From the NCBI RefSeq assembly GCF_001884065.1, contig NZ_MACH01000092.1, positions 124,001-188,000 of the forward strand: DNA of 64,000 nt. Reading direction: 5' to 3'. Made by a program: the position numbers and the translations under genes. The DNA is from Bacillus proteolyticus (GTDB lineage Bacteria; Bacillota; Bacilli; Bacillales; Bacillaceae_G). The notes under the pieces were generated by a model that saw only the letters and a list, made by a program, of their open reading frames with translations, made no database searches and was not told the DNA's origin. Positions 34,132 through 43,437 of this stretch are shown piece after piece; within the stretch, counting starts at the first letter, position 1, and every line of letters starts with the position of its first letter.

Positions 34132-35520
34132 GTGAGGTGTTATACGATACATACGCCAAAGCAAAAAAGACTTGTGGTGCAAAGTATAACTACATTTAGT
34201 CTACTAATAACGACTATCTTTACACCCATGCTTATTTACATTGTTTATGGATTACAGATTTCGAAAGGCTTTGAGGGATACTGGCCATCAATCTTGTTTT
34301 ATACAACTTATATGACGGGTGTGTTTATCTGGATACCTATTGTGAATAGGGCTGGGATTCACCGCTCCTTATATTGGACTGTTTCTATTCTGATAGTATC
34401 ATTACTTAGTGTTACTTTCTTTGGATGGAGTTCAAGATGGCTAGAAATAAGTGCGTTAGTTTCTAGTTTTGCAGTTAGTACAATTTCTACCATGACGAGT
34501 ACTTTATTGTTTCTACATGTGGAAGGCGGGGGAAAGATTTATAATAAAAATCAACAAGCGATTATTATTGGTATCGTTTTTCTTTTACTAATAATCGTAT
34601 TGTTAGCGATTAGTTTTCTATCGCCACCGCTGATAACATGCATATATGGGATTTGTTTAATCAGTATCCTTTTTGCTATAAAAAAAATGCCGAAAATAGA
34701 GTTAGCCAAAGGGCTTTTACCTTTCTCTATCGTATCGGTAGTAGGAAAGTTTCTTTTTGTCTCAATGCTTATTCTTTTGATACGAACAAGTCGTAACATA
34801 AATAATGAACAATATATTTTCTATTTTTTTCTACTTTCTATAGCGCTTATTTGTTTCATGTTTTTGAGTTTGTTGAAAGGAAAGTTTTTTCATAAACTTT
34901 CATCTTCTTTACCAATTCGCTTAAAGGCAGAATCATTTTTACTTGGATTAGGAAATGGATATTTATTTTTGATAGGTATTTTTTATAGTTTTACTTTCTA
35001 TAACATGTTAACCTGTATTTTCATTTTAGTTGGACCATACCTATTAGGGATTTTGATGTCCATATTTTTAGATATCAAAGCTGCTAAGAAAGTTAATCCA
35101 ATCCATTTGTTTTTAGTAAGTACTTTAATCATGATATTCGGGTCTTATTCTCCAATATTTATAGTCCTTAGCGTTACATTTGGGAGCTATGCCATTAATA
35201 GTATGTCTTCTCAAAATAATTTGAAAGTATATATGGTGGATGCTACACATAGAGAGCTTTCTTTACTCATTTACACAACATGGAGAAATATGGGGAATAT
35301 ATTTTTACAATTTTTTATATTGATTGTGATTGTGGGAGTAGGGGTCTTTTACAATGTCGAATGGTCGCAACTTTTCCAAACCATTGTTGGGAAGAGTCAA
35401 ATGCAGATTGAAAGGTTATCCGTACAACGATTGATGTTTATGCTAGCAATTTGCTGTTGGCTTGGCATGGTGGGCTTAGGTATGTGGATTGGTAAAAAGG
35501 CTAATCCCAATATTGCTTAA
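34132..35520 (+). CDS. Polytopic membrane protein (MFS-like), function unknown
   Basis: Up to 462 residues with about 12 hydrophobic helices spaced as in major facilitator-type transporters, but without a motif A I can recognise (loop between helices 2 and 3 reads NRAGIHRS). The start is unclear. The GTG at 34132 lies on the AAGTGAGGTG ribosome-like site, and the codon correctly spaced after it is ATA (34147), as if an ATG had been lost. GTG at 34174 is another option. It is followed by the convergent terminator shared with the sensor kinase. It may be weakly expressed or decaying. Confidence 0.6.
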   Translation: MRCYTIHTPKQKRLVVQSITTFSLLITTIFTPMLIYIVYGLQISKGFEGYWPSILFYTTYMTGVFIWIPIVNRAGIHRSLYWTVSILIVSLLSVTFFGWSSRWLEISALVSSFAVSTISTMTSTLLFLHVEGGGKIYNKNQQAIIIGIVFLLLIIVLLAISFLSPPLITCIYGICLISILFAIKKMPKIELAKGLLPFSIVSVVGKFLFVSMLILLIRTSRNINNEQYIFYFFLLSIALICFMFLSLLKGKFFHKLSSSLPIRLKAESFLLGLGNGYLFLIGIFYSFTFYNMLTCIFILVGPYLLGILMSIFLDIKAAKKVNPIHLFLVSTLIMIFGSYSPIFIVLSVTFGSYAINSMSSQNNLKVYMVDATHRELSLLIYTTWRNMGNIFLQFFILIVIVGVGVFYNVEWSQLFQTIVGKSQMQIERLSVQRLMFMLAICCWLGMVGLGMWIGKKANPNIA

Positions 35521-35557
35521 AAAGTAACTTGAAAAATAACAATACTAAAACTAGAAA

Positions 35558-35607
35558 AAACAAACAAACAAACTCGTCCTACTAAGAGGGGAGTTTGTTT
35601 GTTTTTT
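35558..35607. terminator. Bidirectional terminator overlapping the kinase 3' end
   Basis: AACAAACAAACAAACTC and GAGTTTGTTTGTTTTTT form a long stem. Its right arm encodes the last residues of the sensor kinase on the minus strand, so the stop codon lies in the loop. Confidence 0.8.
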
Positions 35608-37054
35608 GTTTAGATAATGGAATGTTCATGCTAAATTGTACACTACGTTCCATATTCTTTATAGAATACTTTATATCTAGCGTTTCAAGAATTTGTTTAA
35701 CAATATATAGCCCCAAACCACTTCCTCCAGTATTTCGATTCCTTGATTTTTCAATTCGATAAAATGGTTTGAAAATTTGTTGTATATCCTCTTCTTTAAT
35801 ATTGACACCTGTATTCATAATTTGCATTTTGATTTGACCTTGTTTAGAATCCTCACTTAACTTTATATAGACTTTTTCATTATGTGGTGAATACATAACC
35901 GCATTATGGATAATATTTTTACATGCTTTTTCAAAAAGAACACGATCTGTATAAACAGAAAGATCAGAATCAATTTCTTTTATTATTTGGATGCTTTTTT
36001 GAGAAGCAAAAAATTCGAGATCTTTTGTGATTGTATCTATTAACTTCGAAAGATTAACTTCTTCTACTTTTAGTTTAAAGGTGTGTTGTTCTAATTTCGA
36101 CATGCTTAAAATTTCACGAACTAATTGTTCCATACTTTCAATAATTTGATGATTTTTCTTTAAATATTGATCACGATTTTGATAAGGGCCAATATTATAT
36201 ATCATCCCTTCTAAGTATCCTTTCATTACAGTAAGAGGGGTCTTTAATTCATGTGCTACAATCGCAAAAAACTCTCTGCGTTTTGTTTCTATTTCTCGTT
36301 CTTTTTCAATATCATTTTTTAATTGTTGATTTGCTTTTTTTAAATCAAACATAGCTTGTTGTAAGTTAATAGACATGTCATTCAAACTATTAGATAATTC
36401 TCCTAACTCATCTGTAGAGCGAACCTCAATTTTTTCGGAGAAATCTAAATTTGCCATCTTTTGTGCAGCCTCATTAATATAAATAAGTGGTTTTGTAATA
36501 AACCTGGAATAGAAATAAGCACTCCCTACACCAATTACGAGTACAATGATACTAATATAGGGGAGAAAGCGTACTAAAACCTGTGAAGCTTCATCAATTG
36601 GTTGAAATGTAGCAAAGACTATAAGCGTTAAACTACCATCTTGGAATTGAATTGGTTGCGTAACGTTATATGAATTGCTAAGGGTACCTGCATTATCGAA
36701 CCGTGTCGCTCTAGTAACTACTGTTGTTTGCGAACCATTTTGAGTAAAAGAAAATGAAGGAGAGTATTTAATTATTCCCTCATTATTTTGAAGATAAAGC
36801 ATCGCATTATTTTTTTTGGCATATTCATCAAAAAGTGGTATCGCATCTTGAAACGTAAGATCTTTAGACTTATCAATGATTTCTTTTATCCCTGTTTGAA
36901 GTTGATCTGTTTTGTATTGCTCATAAAACGTAGGGAGAAAGAAGTATAAAGTTAAATAAATCAATACTGCAAAGGATAACAAAATGAGAGAGGTAGTCAT
37001 AAAGAGTTTATAAGTAATTTGCTTCATCTTCATGATTTTCACAATACTATTCAT
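35582..37054 (-). CDS. Sensor histidine kinase (two-component system)
   Basis: About 490 residues: a membrane helix (LFMTTSLILLSFAVLIYLTL), an extracytoplasmic sensor of about 130 residues, a second helix, HAMP (FITKPLIYINEAAQKMANLD), HisKA with the phospho-acceptor in FFAIVAHELKTPLTVMKGYL, and an HATPase domain (NIIHNAVMYSPHNEK; GGSGLGLYIVKQILETL). The architecture resembles VanS/PhoR-type kinases. The start is taken at 37054, where ATGAATAG overlaps the regulator stop, which implies coupled translation. Signal unknown; no obvious target gene is adjacent. Confidence 0.9.
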   Translation of the reverse strand: MNSIVKIMKMKQITYKLFMTTSLILLSFAVLIYLTLYFFLPTFYEQYKTDQLQTGIKEIIDKSKDLTFQDAIPLFDEYAKKNNAMLYLQNNEGIIKYSPSFSFTQNGSQTTVVTRATRFDNAGTLSNSYNVTQPIQFQDGSLTLIVFATFQPIDEASQVLVRFLPYISIIVLVIGVGSAYFYSRFITKPLIYINEAAQKMANLDFSEKIEVRSTDELGELSNSLNDMSINLQQAMFDLKKANQQLKNDIEKEREIETKRREFFAIVAHELKTPLTVMKGYLEGMIYNIGPYQNRDQYLKKNHQIIESMEQLVREILSMSKLEQHTFKLKVEEVNLSKLIDTITKDLEFFASQKSIQIIKEIDSDLSVYTDRVLFEKACKNIIHNAVMYSPHNEKVYIKLSEDSKQGQIKMQIMNTGVNIKEEDIQQIFKPFYRIEKSRNRNTGGSGLGLYIVKQILETLDIKYSIKNMERSVQFSMNIPLSKQKTNKLPS

Positions 37055-37712
37055 CAATTTTATAACCAATACCCTTTATTGTTTTAATATAAGGAATAGC
37101 TAACTTTTTACGTAGGTTTTTAATATGTGTATCAATTATTCGTGTTTCTCCAAAATAATCGTACCCCCAAACTTTTTCTACGATATTTTCTCTTGTGAGT
37201 ACTTTTCTCTCATTTTGAAATAGTAGTTGTAGAATTTCGAACTCTTTTGTCGTTAATAAAATTTCAACATCATTTACATATACTCTATATGCATCAACAT
37301 CAATGCGCACTTCTTTAAATACCAAATGATTATTTACATTTTTATCATAACTTCTTCTAAGTACAGCTTCGACTCGTCTAATCAAAACATGAAACGAAAA
37401 GGGTTTTGTTATATAATCATCGATTCCAAGATCGAACCCTTTCATTTGATCTTCCTCTTCTTCTAACGCAGTTAGCATAATAATTGGTATGTTTGACTGA
37501 CTTCGAATCATTTTAGCAACTTCAAATCCATTAAGATTGGGCATCATTACATCTAGAAGAACTAAATCAAAGGATTGCTTATTAAATTGTGTCATACCCT
37601 CTAGTCCATCTGAAGTAACTACCACTGTATACTGTTGTGTCATTAAAAATTGTTTAATTAATTCCTGAATTTCTTGATCGTCCTCAACCACGAGGATATG
37701 ATAGTTTTTCAT
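37047..37712 (-). CDS. OmpR/PhoB-family response regulator
   Basis: A 221-residue regulator. The receiver has the acidic pair in ILVVEDDQE, phospho-Asp54 in FDLVLLDVMMPNLNG, a Thr in PIIMLTALEEEED and the Lys in DDYITKPFS. The C-terminal winged helix includes LTTKEFEILQLLFQNERKVL and IDTHIKNLRKKLAIPYIKTI. The start is ATG at 37712, with AGAGGTGA 5 bases upstream; the longer frame has no such site. It is cotranscribed with the kinase gene it overlaps by 8 bases. Confidence 0.93.
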   Translation of the reverse strand: MKNYHILVVEDDQEIQELIKQFLMTQQYTVVVTSDGLEGMTQFNKQSFDLVLLDVMMPNLNGFEVAKMIRSQSNIPIIMLTALEEEEDQMKGFDLGIDDYITKPFSFHVLIRRVEAVLRRSYDKNVNNHLVFKEVRIDVDAYRVYVNDVEILLTTKEFEILQLLFQNERKVLTRENIVEKVWGYDYFGETRIIDTHIKNLRKKLAIPYIKTIKGIGYKIDE

Positions 37713-38018
37713 AATATCACCTCTGGTAGTCATTATAGCCGTACTATCTGTAGTTTATGTGGAGATACAGTAGGAAACTTCATAGGACGTTTAACGTATT
37801 AACTCCATTTTCAAGATTGTGTATTCTCCGTAAAAAAGTATTATTACCCATATTCCTTTTTTATGGAGAAATATTTGTGTGCTTGAAAAAACTTATCATA
37901 TAAAAAGCTGAACGATTAATATTTACGAAAAACTAATGTATAATAATGTAAAATGTGTGTAGTTTTTTAAACTGTTTGAAAATATACTTTCGATACTTTA
38001 CTAGAAGGGAAAAGGGAG

Positions 38019-38163
38019 ATGAATTTAAATATAAAAGAAGCCAGCGAAATTCTAGAGTGTACGCCACAAACTTTGGAGTTTTTTTGCTAATTTAGTAAAG
38101 GCCTAAGGTGCGAACTAGGGATTATTTAAATCATGTGAGAAAGGTTGTGAAATTATTTGATGA
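38019..38163 (+). pseudogene. Truncated helix-turn-helix (MerR-like) gene remnant
   Basis: ATG with AAAGGGAG upstream opens MNLNIKEASEILECTPQTLE, which resembles the first helix-turn-helix of MerR-like or excisionase proteins, and stops after 23 codons. About 20 bases later another open segment reads RTRDYLNHVRKVVKLFDEL and ends at 38163, inside the next gene's start. The two pieces look like the ends of one small DNA-binding protein. Gap 37713-38018 shows nothing else. Confidence 0.4.
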
Positions 38164-38849
38164 GTTATAAAGCGATGCTGTTTGATTTAGATGATACGTT
38201 ACTTGATAGGGAAAAGGCAGTAGATGACTTGTTTTTATTAGTTTTAGAAAAGTGTTATGAGGATGTTAGTGATACAGTCAAAAACAATATGTTACAGAAA
38301 TTCAAAGAATACGATAAAGGGGAATACGGCATAAGTAATAAAACGATAGTTTTGGAATCATTGTTTGATGAATTCCCGCCGAAGTATAGATTGCCACGCA
38401 ATTACATTCAAGATTTTTGGAATAATAATTTCCCTAAATGTTTTTCTATAAACCAAAATACTATTAATTTCTTAAATAGTATCAAGATGCATATTAAGGT
38501 TGGTATTATTACAAATGGCTCAACTCAAAGGCAAACGGCTAAAATAATTAACACAAATTTAAACAATTACTTTGATACTATCATTATCTCTGAAGAAGTG
38601 GGATTTAGTAAACCTGATAAACGTATATTCGAACTAGCATTAAATAAGCTAAATATGCAACCAGAAGATGTATTATTTGTTGGAGATGACTTAGAAAAGG
38701 ATATTGCTGGTTGTCAAAATGCAAATATAAAGGGCATATGGTTCAATCCTAATATGTTTAAGAATAATACCGACATAAAACCATATGCCGAGATTACTTC
38801 TTTTGATAATTTATTAAGTTATTGTGGGGAGATAAATTTTCAAAAATAG
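38160..38849 (+). CDS. HAD-superfamily hydrolase (YjjG-like)
   Basis: A 229-residue HAD phosphatase. Motif I is MLFDLDDTLLD (nucleophile and acid Asp), motif II TNGSTQRQ, motif III the Lys in GFSKPDKRIFELAL, and motif IV VGDDLEKDIAGCQNA. A helical cap lies between residues 20 and 85. It is close to the YjjG type of noncanonical nucleotide phosphatases, but the substrate is inferred only from family. The start is ATG at 38160 or TTG at 38157; the ribosome site is weak. Confidence 0.88.
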   Translation: MSYKAMLFDLDDTLLDREKAVDDLFLLVLEKCYEDVSDTVKNNMLQKFKEYDKGEYGISNKTIVLESLFDEFPPKYRLPRNYIQDFWNNNFPKCFSINQNTINFLNSIKMHIKVGIITNGSTQRQTAKIINTNLNNYFDTIIISEEVGFSKPDKRIFELALNKLNMQPEDVLFVGDDLEKDIAGCQNANIKGIWFNPNMFKNNTDIKPYAEITSFDNLLSYCGEINFQK

Positions 38850-39011
38850 TAAAAAGATAGATTACCCTTAATTTCATTGACCGTATGAGAAGTTTTAAAA
38901 CAATATTTATTTACGATGATATAGAGCCAGGGGCAAATCATTTATGTGTGTTAATGAAGATCTAGACAGCATGTTTAATATATACTTTATAAATTATAGA
39001 GGAGTGAGACT

Positions 39012-39383
39012 ATGGAAATAAAGAAAGTCGTAATTGGCGGAATAAAGATTGCTCTTGTTAGAAATGATACAGTAGTAATATCTGATGTTCAAACTGCGTT
39101 GGATCTTTTGGCAACAGTTCAATATGAGGTAGATGCGAAACATATTATTATCCATAAATCTTTAATAAGTGAAGATTTCTTTGATCTAAAAACACGTCTT
39201 GCGGGCGATATCCTTCAAAAGTTTATAAACTACAAGGTAAAGATTGCTATCATTGGGGATTTTTCTATGTATACTAGTAAAAGCTTAAAGGATTTTATTT
39301 ATGAATGTAATAAAGGTAAAGATATTTTTTACTTAGCAACTGAACAACAAGCAATTGAAAAACTAAGTACATTAAAGCAATAA
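39012..39383 (+). CDS. DUF4180 family protein
   Basis: A 123-residue protein with alternating strands and helices (KIALVRNDTVVISDVQTALD then IAIIGDFSMYTSKSLKDFIY). The pattern matches DUF4180, whose function is unknown. AGGAGTGAG precedes ATG by 5 bases. It stands alone, 160 bases after the HAD gene. Confidence 0.8.
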   Translation: MEIKKVVIGGIKIALVRNDTVVISDVQTALDLLATVQYEVDAKHIIIHKSLISEDFFDLKTRLAGDILQKFINYKVKIAIIGDFSMYTSKSLKDFIYECNKGKDIFYLATEQQAIEKLSTLKQ

Positions 39384-39488
39384 TAATACCCCAGTAAAAT
39401 CTCCCTCTTTTTCACATTGCTTATTATTTACAGCATATAGGAACTGATGTTTGTGGTAAACTAAGAAATGAATAAAGGGGGAGTTTTC

Positions 39489-39989
39489 TTGAACAATTTT
39501 AATGATACGATCCGAAATTTAAACAATATAGTTTACAAACCTAACAATTTAATAATTACGAATCTAAAAGAAGAAAAGCAAAACGCAGAATATGCAGGAT
39601 GTTTATTTCACTTAAATAACAAAACCATTCGTTTTAGAAAGTCAAAGATTACTCCTAATAAAATTGGTCAATTTGTTTCTTTTTGGGAGAAAGATGACAA
39701 TATGCAAAATCAAACGTTTTCTTATGATGCTGCTCCTGACTTATTAGTTATTACTTGTATAGATGATAATAAACTAGGACAATTTATTTTCCCTAAAGAG
39801 ATTCTTCTTAAGGAAAAAATTTTGAGAACACAAAATCAAAAAGGCAAGATGGCTATGAGGATTTATCCGATTTGGGATACCCCTGTTAGCAACCAAGCTA
39901 AAAAGAGCCAAATGTGGCAACTTCAGTATTTTGTTGATTTAAGCGATCATAATATACCCATAGACAAACTATTAAATTTGTATTCGTAG
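39489..39989 (+). CDS. MepB family protein
   Basis: About 166 residues resembling MepB, the third gene product of the Staphylococcus mepRAB locus (CLFHLNNKTIRFRKSKITPN, FIFPKEILLKEKIL, GKMAMRIYPIWDTPVS). MepB-like proteins resemble DNA-binding or nuclease-like folds, but the function is not established. No MepR or MepA-type gene is adjacent. TTG at 39489 is preferred because AAAGGGGGAG lies 5 bases upstream; an ATG at 39468 would place that site inside the coding sequence. Confidence 0.75.
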   Translation: MNNFNDTIRNLNNIVYKPNNLIITNLKEEKQNAEYAGCLFHLNNKTIRFRKSKITPNKIGQFVSFWEKDDNMQNQTFSYDAAPDLLVITCIDDNKLGQFIFPKEILLKEKILRTQNQKGKMAMRIYPIWDTPVSNQAKKSQMWQLQYFVDLSDHNIPIDKLLNLYS

Positions 39990-40127
39990 CTTCTCATCTT
40001 AAGTAATCTTGTTGGTTAGACTTTTTGTACCGGTACAGTTAAACGAAATGTACATTGTTTCAGTACCCCATCAAAATTACAATCAGCATATACTATTTTA
40101 ACTTATACATTTTAAGGGGTGCTGACT

Positions 40128-40895
40128 ATGACAAGTCTACAACATAAGCTTTTTACAAGATTGAATCTTGCAAACCTTACTGAAGTGAAGTTTGAAGAAT
40201 TAGATACAATTCTCTTTGCATTTGCACACACTATACCATTTGAGAATTTAGATGTTATAGCACGTAATGCGAATACAATTACTATAGAAAATTTACAGGA
40301 GAAAATTTTAAGTAGATCCCGCGGCGGACTTTGTTATGAATTAAATACTCTTTTTTACTACTTTTTAAAAGATTGTGGTTTTGATGTACAACTTGCACTA
40401 GGTACCGTATATAAAAATGAAATAAACGCATGGGCACTTGAGGATGGGCATATAACGATTATTTTAAATTATGATAACGTACGATACTTAATTGATGTAG
40501 GTATTGCTTCATTAGTACCTCTAGTCCCTGTACCTTTTACTGACGAGTCTGTTACCTCTAAAAATGGAACGTATCGAGTGAGACGAAAAGATACGAGTAA
40601 AGGAAATTTCGTTTTAGAAAGAAAAGATACTAACGGAGAGTGGAAAGTTTGTCATGCTTTTTATAATCGTATCATTGATGAGATAGTAGTCAATGATGTT
40701 CAAAGTAGAGTAATAGAAGATGAGAAATCTATTTTCAATAAGGGACCAATTGTAGTGAAATTGACGGACTATGGCCATGTCTCTTTAACGAATACGAGTT
40801 TAACTGAAATGATTCATCGGGAAAAAACGAAACGTGAAATTACAGAAGATCAATATAGAGAGCTTTTATATACTGTATTTGCTATTGAGTTGTGA
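40128..40895 (+). CDS. nat: Arylamine N-acetyltransferase
   Basis: A 255-residue NAT with the complete catalytic triad: Cys69 in SRGGLCYELN, His108 in LEDGHITII and Asp123 in YLIDVG. FAHTIPFENLDVIA in the N-terminal helix bundle is also typical. It transfers acetyl from acetyl-CoA to arylamines and hydrazines. B. cereus-group genomes carry up to three such genes. ATG at 40128 has AAGGGG 8 bases upstream; the in-frame GTG at 40119 overlaps it. Confidence 0.92.
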   Translation: MTSLQHKLFTRLNLANLTEVKFEELDTILFAFAHTIPFENLDVIARNANTITIENLQEKILSRSRGGLCYELNTLFYYFLKDCGFDVQLALGTVYKNEINAWALEDGHITIILNYDNVRYLIDVGIASLVPLVPVPFTDESVTSKNGTYRVRRKDTSKGNFVLERKDTNGEWKVCHAFYNRIIDEIVVNDVQSRVIEDEKSIFNKGPIVVKLTDYGHVSLTNTSLTEMIHREKTKREITEDQYRELLYTVFAIEL

Positions 40896-40896
40896 A

Positions 40897-40944
40897 TATA
40901 CAAATAGCCGGTTCTTATTCAGAATCGGCTATTTGTATAATTTT
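40897..40944. terminator. Bidirectional terminator after the NAT gene
   Basis: ATACAAATAGCCG and CGGCTATTTGTAT form a perfect 13-bp stem, followed by AATTTTT. Its right half also encodes the end of a minus-strand remnant. Confidence 0.85.
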
Positions 40945-41098
40945 TGGTTTAAAAGGTTTTCTTCTAATGTGTTTTGGAAACTGTGGTATAGTTAATGTTT
41001 TTAATGTTTTTGCAGCCTCTTCATATGAATTAAAAACTGGTTCTTTTCCATCATCCCCCCTGTAAAACCAGTCCTTCATCTCGGATTACATACGGCAT
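40914..41098 (-). pseudogene. Small gene frameshifted in a G6 run
   Basis: Reading leftward from an ATG with AAGGGATGG upstream gives MPYVIRDEGLVLQGG, and then, one frame over, DGKEPVFNSYEEAAKTLKTL followed by IPQFPKHIRRKP and a stop. The change of frame falls exactly in a run of six C on the plus strand (41055-41060); five would restore a product of about 60 residues. I do not recognise the family. A slip in sequencing, or phase variation, cannot be excluded. Confidence 0.5.
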
Positions 41099-41241
41099 AA
41101 AACCATCCCTTCAAATAAAGATTTTTGTTCTTTTGAAACAGAATAACACTATTTAAAGTTTAATTTTCTTAATAGATATAATACACTAGAACAGTATAAA
41201 GAAGTATATAAAATGAATATTGGATGTAAAGGAAGATTATA

Positions 41242-41895
41242 ATGTCAGTAATTGATAAATTGAAACTAAATAAGTATACAAATATGGTCGTAATTAACGA
41301 ACCAAGTGATTATGACATTTTCACAGGTAAAGAAACTTCATTTTCAAAAGAACATGATGCTATTTTTATTTTTGTTGAAACACTTGATGAAATGGTGAAA
41401 CAAACGAATTTTATTATTAGTAATGAAGAATTACTAATTGAAAAAGGCTACGTGTTTTTCGCATATCCGAAAAAAGGTAACGCTCGTTACAGTACGTTTA
41501 TTCACCGTGATGAGATGTTTCCGGCATTAAACGTTGGAGATGATGGATATGTGGGGGAAAGCGAAATTAAATTTGCGCGAATGGTAAGTATGGATGATGT
41601 CTTTACAGTTGTAGGTTTAAAACGTGAAAAGAAAAAAGCGAAGAAAACACCTGCAGCGAGTCAATGTGTTGCCGATTATGCAGATCGTATTCAAGATGTT
41701 GAAGCATTACTGGCTAATCATCCAAATGAACTTAAGTTTTATCAAAGTTTAACTCCTGGATATCAGAAAGATTGGGCACGTAATTTATTTTCTGTGAAAC
41801 AAGAAAAAACGCGTGAAAAACGTCTTGAGAAAATGATTGAAATCCTTTCACAAGGCTATAAAACAATTGAATTATTCCGTAAGAAGAAAAAATAA
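41242..41895 (+). CDS. YdeI/OmpD-associated family protein
   Basis: A 217-residue protein in two parts. Residues 1-130 form a DUF3052-like region (NKYTNMVVINEPSDYDIFTG). A lysine-rich linker follows (REKKKAKKTPAA), then the C-terminal helix set YQSLTPGYQKDWARNLFSVK and RLEKMIEILSQGYK typical of bacteriocin-protection YdeI-like proteins. Function is unclear. AAGGAAG precedes ATG. Confidence 0.75.
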   Translation: MSVIDKLKLNKYTNMVVINEPSDYDIFTGKETSFSKEHDAIFIFVETLDEMVKQTNFIISNEELLIEKGYVFFAYPKKGNARYSTFIHRDEMFPALNVGDDGYVGESEIKFARMVSMDDVFTVVGLKREKKKAKKTPAASQCVADYADRIQDVEALLANHPNELKFYQSLTPGYQKDWARNLFSVKQEKTREKRLEKMIEILSQGYKTIELFRKKKK

Positions 41896-42021
41896 CAATT
41901 AGGAAAGTCACAATGATGAAACAATTGATTGCGATGAGTACATTGAAAAAAGGATTCCTTCTATTATACTTAAGTATGTTCTTATATTTAAATAATCAGC
42001 AAAAGAGAAAAGGTGTTTGAA

Positions 42022-43137
42022 ATGAAATCGTATATTGTAGTTGGAGCTGGAATTTTAGGAGCGTCTACTGCTTATCATCTTGCTAAGGCTGGTGCGAAGG
42101 TTACTATTGTAGATCGTCAAGATTTAGGTCAAGCAACTGACGCAGCAGCAGGTATTGTCTGTCCGTGGCTGTCGCAACGTCGTAATAAAGCATGGTATAA
42201 AATCGTTAAAGGCGGTGCACGTTACTATTCTTCGTTAATTCAGCAATTAGAAGAAGACGGTGAAACGGATACAGGTTACAACCGTGTAGGCGCAATTAGT
42301 TTACATACTGATGAGAAAAAACTAGATCAAATGGAAGAGCGAGCGTATAAACGCCGTGAAGATGCACCGGAGATTGGTGAAATCACTCGCTTATCAGCTG
42401 AAGAAACGAAAAAATTATTCCCTGCATTATCGGAAGAATATAGTTCTGTTCATATTAGTGGCGCTGCACGAGTAAATGGAAGATTATTACGCAACGCATT
42501 AATAAGCGCTGCGAAAAAGCATGGTGCAATTTTCATAAAAGGCGATGCAGTATTAGTCCGTGAAGGGAATCATATTACGGGAGTTAAAGTAAATGACGAA
42601 ACAATTGTAGCGGAAAAGGTAATGGTAACTGCAGGCGCATGGGCAAACGAAATCTTGAACCCATTAGGAATTAATTTCTTAGTTACGTTCCAAAAAGGGC
42701 AAATTATTCATCTGCAAATGGAAAATACAGCAACAGAAAATATGCCAGTTGTTATGCCGCCAAACGATCAATATATTTTAACGTTTGACAATGGCCATGT
42801 CGTAATTGGTGCAACGCATGAGAATGATACTGGTTTCGATCACCGTGTAACTGCAGGTGGTTTACATGAAGTATTCCATAAAGCATTAACTGTAGCGCCT
42901 GGTTTAGAAGATGGTACAATGATTGAAACAAGAGTCGGCTTTAGACCGTTTACACCAGGGTTCTTACCTGTTATTGGGCCACTACCTAAGTTTGAAGGTA
43001 TTCTCGTTGCAAACGGATTAGGTGCTTCGGGTTTAACTGCTGGGCCATACTTAGGATCTGAACTTGCTAAACTTGCATTGGGACAACCAATTGAATTAGA
43101 TTTAAATGATTATGATGTTGCTGGTGCACTGGAATAG
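42022..43137 (+). CDS. FAD-dependent amine/glycine oxidase-like enzyme (DAO family)
   Basis: A 371-residue flavoprotein. The N-terminal Rossmann dinucleotide motif is SYIVVGAGILGASTAYHLAK with acidic DRQD at the strand end. A DAO-type C-terminal signature, RPFTPGFLPVIGPLPKFEGI then NGLGASGLTAGPYLGSELAK, completes the FAD site. It probably oxidises an amino acid or amine. ATG at 42022 has AAAGGTG 6 bases upstream; an in-frame start at 42013 lies on that site. Substrate unknown. Confidence 0.87.
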   Translation: MKSYIVVGAGILGASTAYHLAKAGAKVTIVDRQDLGQATDAAAGIVCPWLSQRRNKAWYKIVKGGARYYSSLIQQLEEDGETDTGYNRVGAISLHTDEKKLDQMEERAYKRREDAPEIGEITRLSAEETKKLFPALSEEYSSVHISGAARVNGRLLRNALISAAKKHGAIFIKGDAVLVREGNHITGVKVNDETIVAEKVMVTAGAWANEILNPLGINFLVTFQKGQIIHLQMENTATENMPVVMPPNDQYILTFDNGHVVIGATHENDTGFDHRVTAGGLHEVFHKALTVAPGLEDGTMIETRVGFRPFTPGFLPVIGPLPKFEGILVANGLGASGLTAGPYLGSELAKLALGQPIELDLNDYDVAGALE

Positions 43138-43142
43138 TAATA

Positions 43143-43182
43143 AACAAAAAAGATTAGGAGTGATTTCCTAATCTTTTTTGTT
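43143..43182 (+). terminator. Intrinsic terminator after the DAO gene
   Basis: AACAAAAAAGATTAGGA and TCCTAATCTTTTTTGTT form a long stem around a short loop with a T6 run. Confidence 0.9.
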
Positions 43183-43217
43183 ATGTTATTTGGGCGGTAG
43201 GTGTTCTTTTAAACAAA

Positions 43218-43275
43218 GGGGTACCACTACATCACTATTAAGCTAAGAAAATAGATAACCCACAAAACAGAAATT
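43218..43275 (+). repeat. Solo end of the MITE/IS231-like repeat family
   Basis: GGGGTACC followed by CATCACTATTAAGCTAAG, then ATAACCCACAAAACAGAAAT, follows the same order as the ends at 15180 and 15309 (GGGGTACC, CATTGCCATCAAGCTAA, CCCCCA-AAC-AAATTTT). A diverged mirror piece, CTTGATGGATAT, lies at 43511-43522. Confidence 0.5.
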
Positions 43276-43327
43276 TTTTGTCTTTTTTAGCAACGAAGTA
43301 CATTTTTATCGTTTGAGTCATTAGAGA

Positions 43328-43374
43328 AGAAAGGTTGATTCGTTCAATATAGAGGCGAATATCCTTTCTTTTTA
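43328..43374. terminator. Hairpin in the DAO-pssA intergenic region
   Basis: AGAAGAAAGG pairs with CCTTTCTTTTT, with an inner ATTCG/CGAAT stem, followed by a T-run. It lies between convergent transcripts. Confidence 0.6.
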
Positions 43375-43394
43375 TACATATCAGAAATATAAAC

Positions 43395-43437
43395 AATAGA
43401 TTATGAAATTGGAGGGTATCCAATTTCATAATCTATT
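43395..43437. repeat. Perfect 19-bp inverted repeat
   Basis: AATAGATTATGAAATTGGA and its exact reverse complement TCCAATTTCATAATCTATT are separated by GGGTA. The length and perfection are unusual for a simple terminator here, and no T-run follows on either side. It includes the 3' end of an open fragment on the minus strand. Confidence 0.7.
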
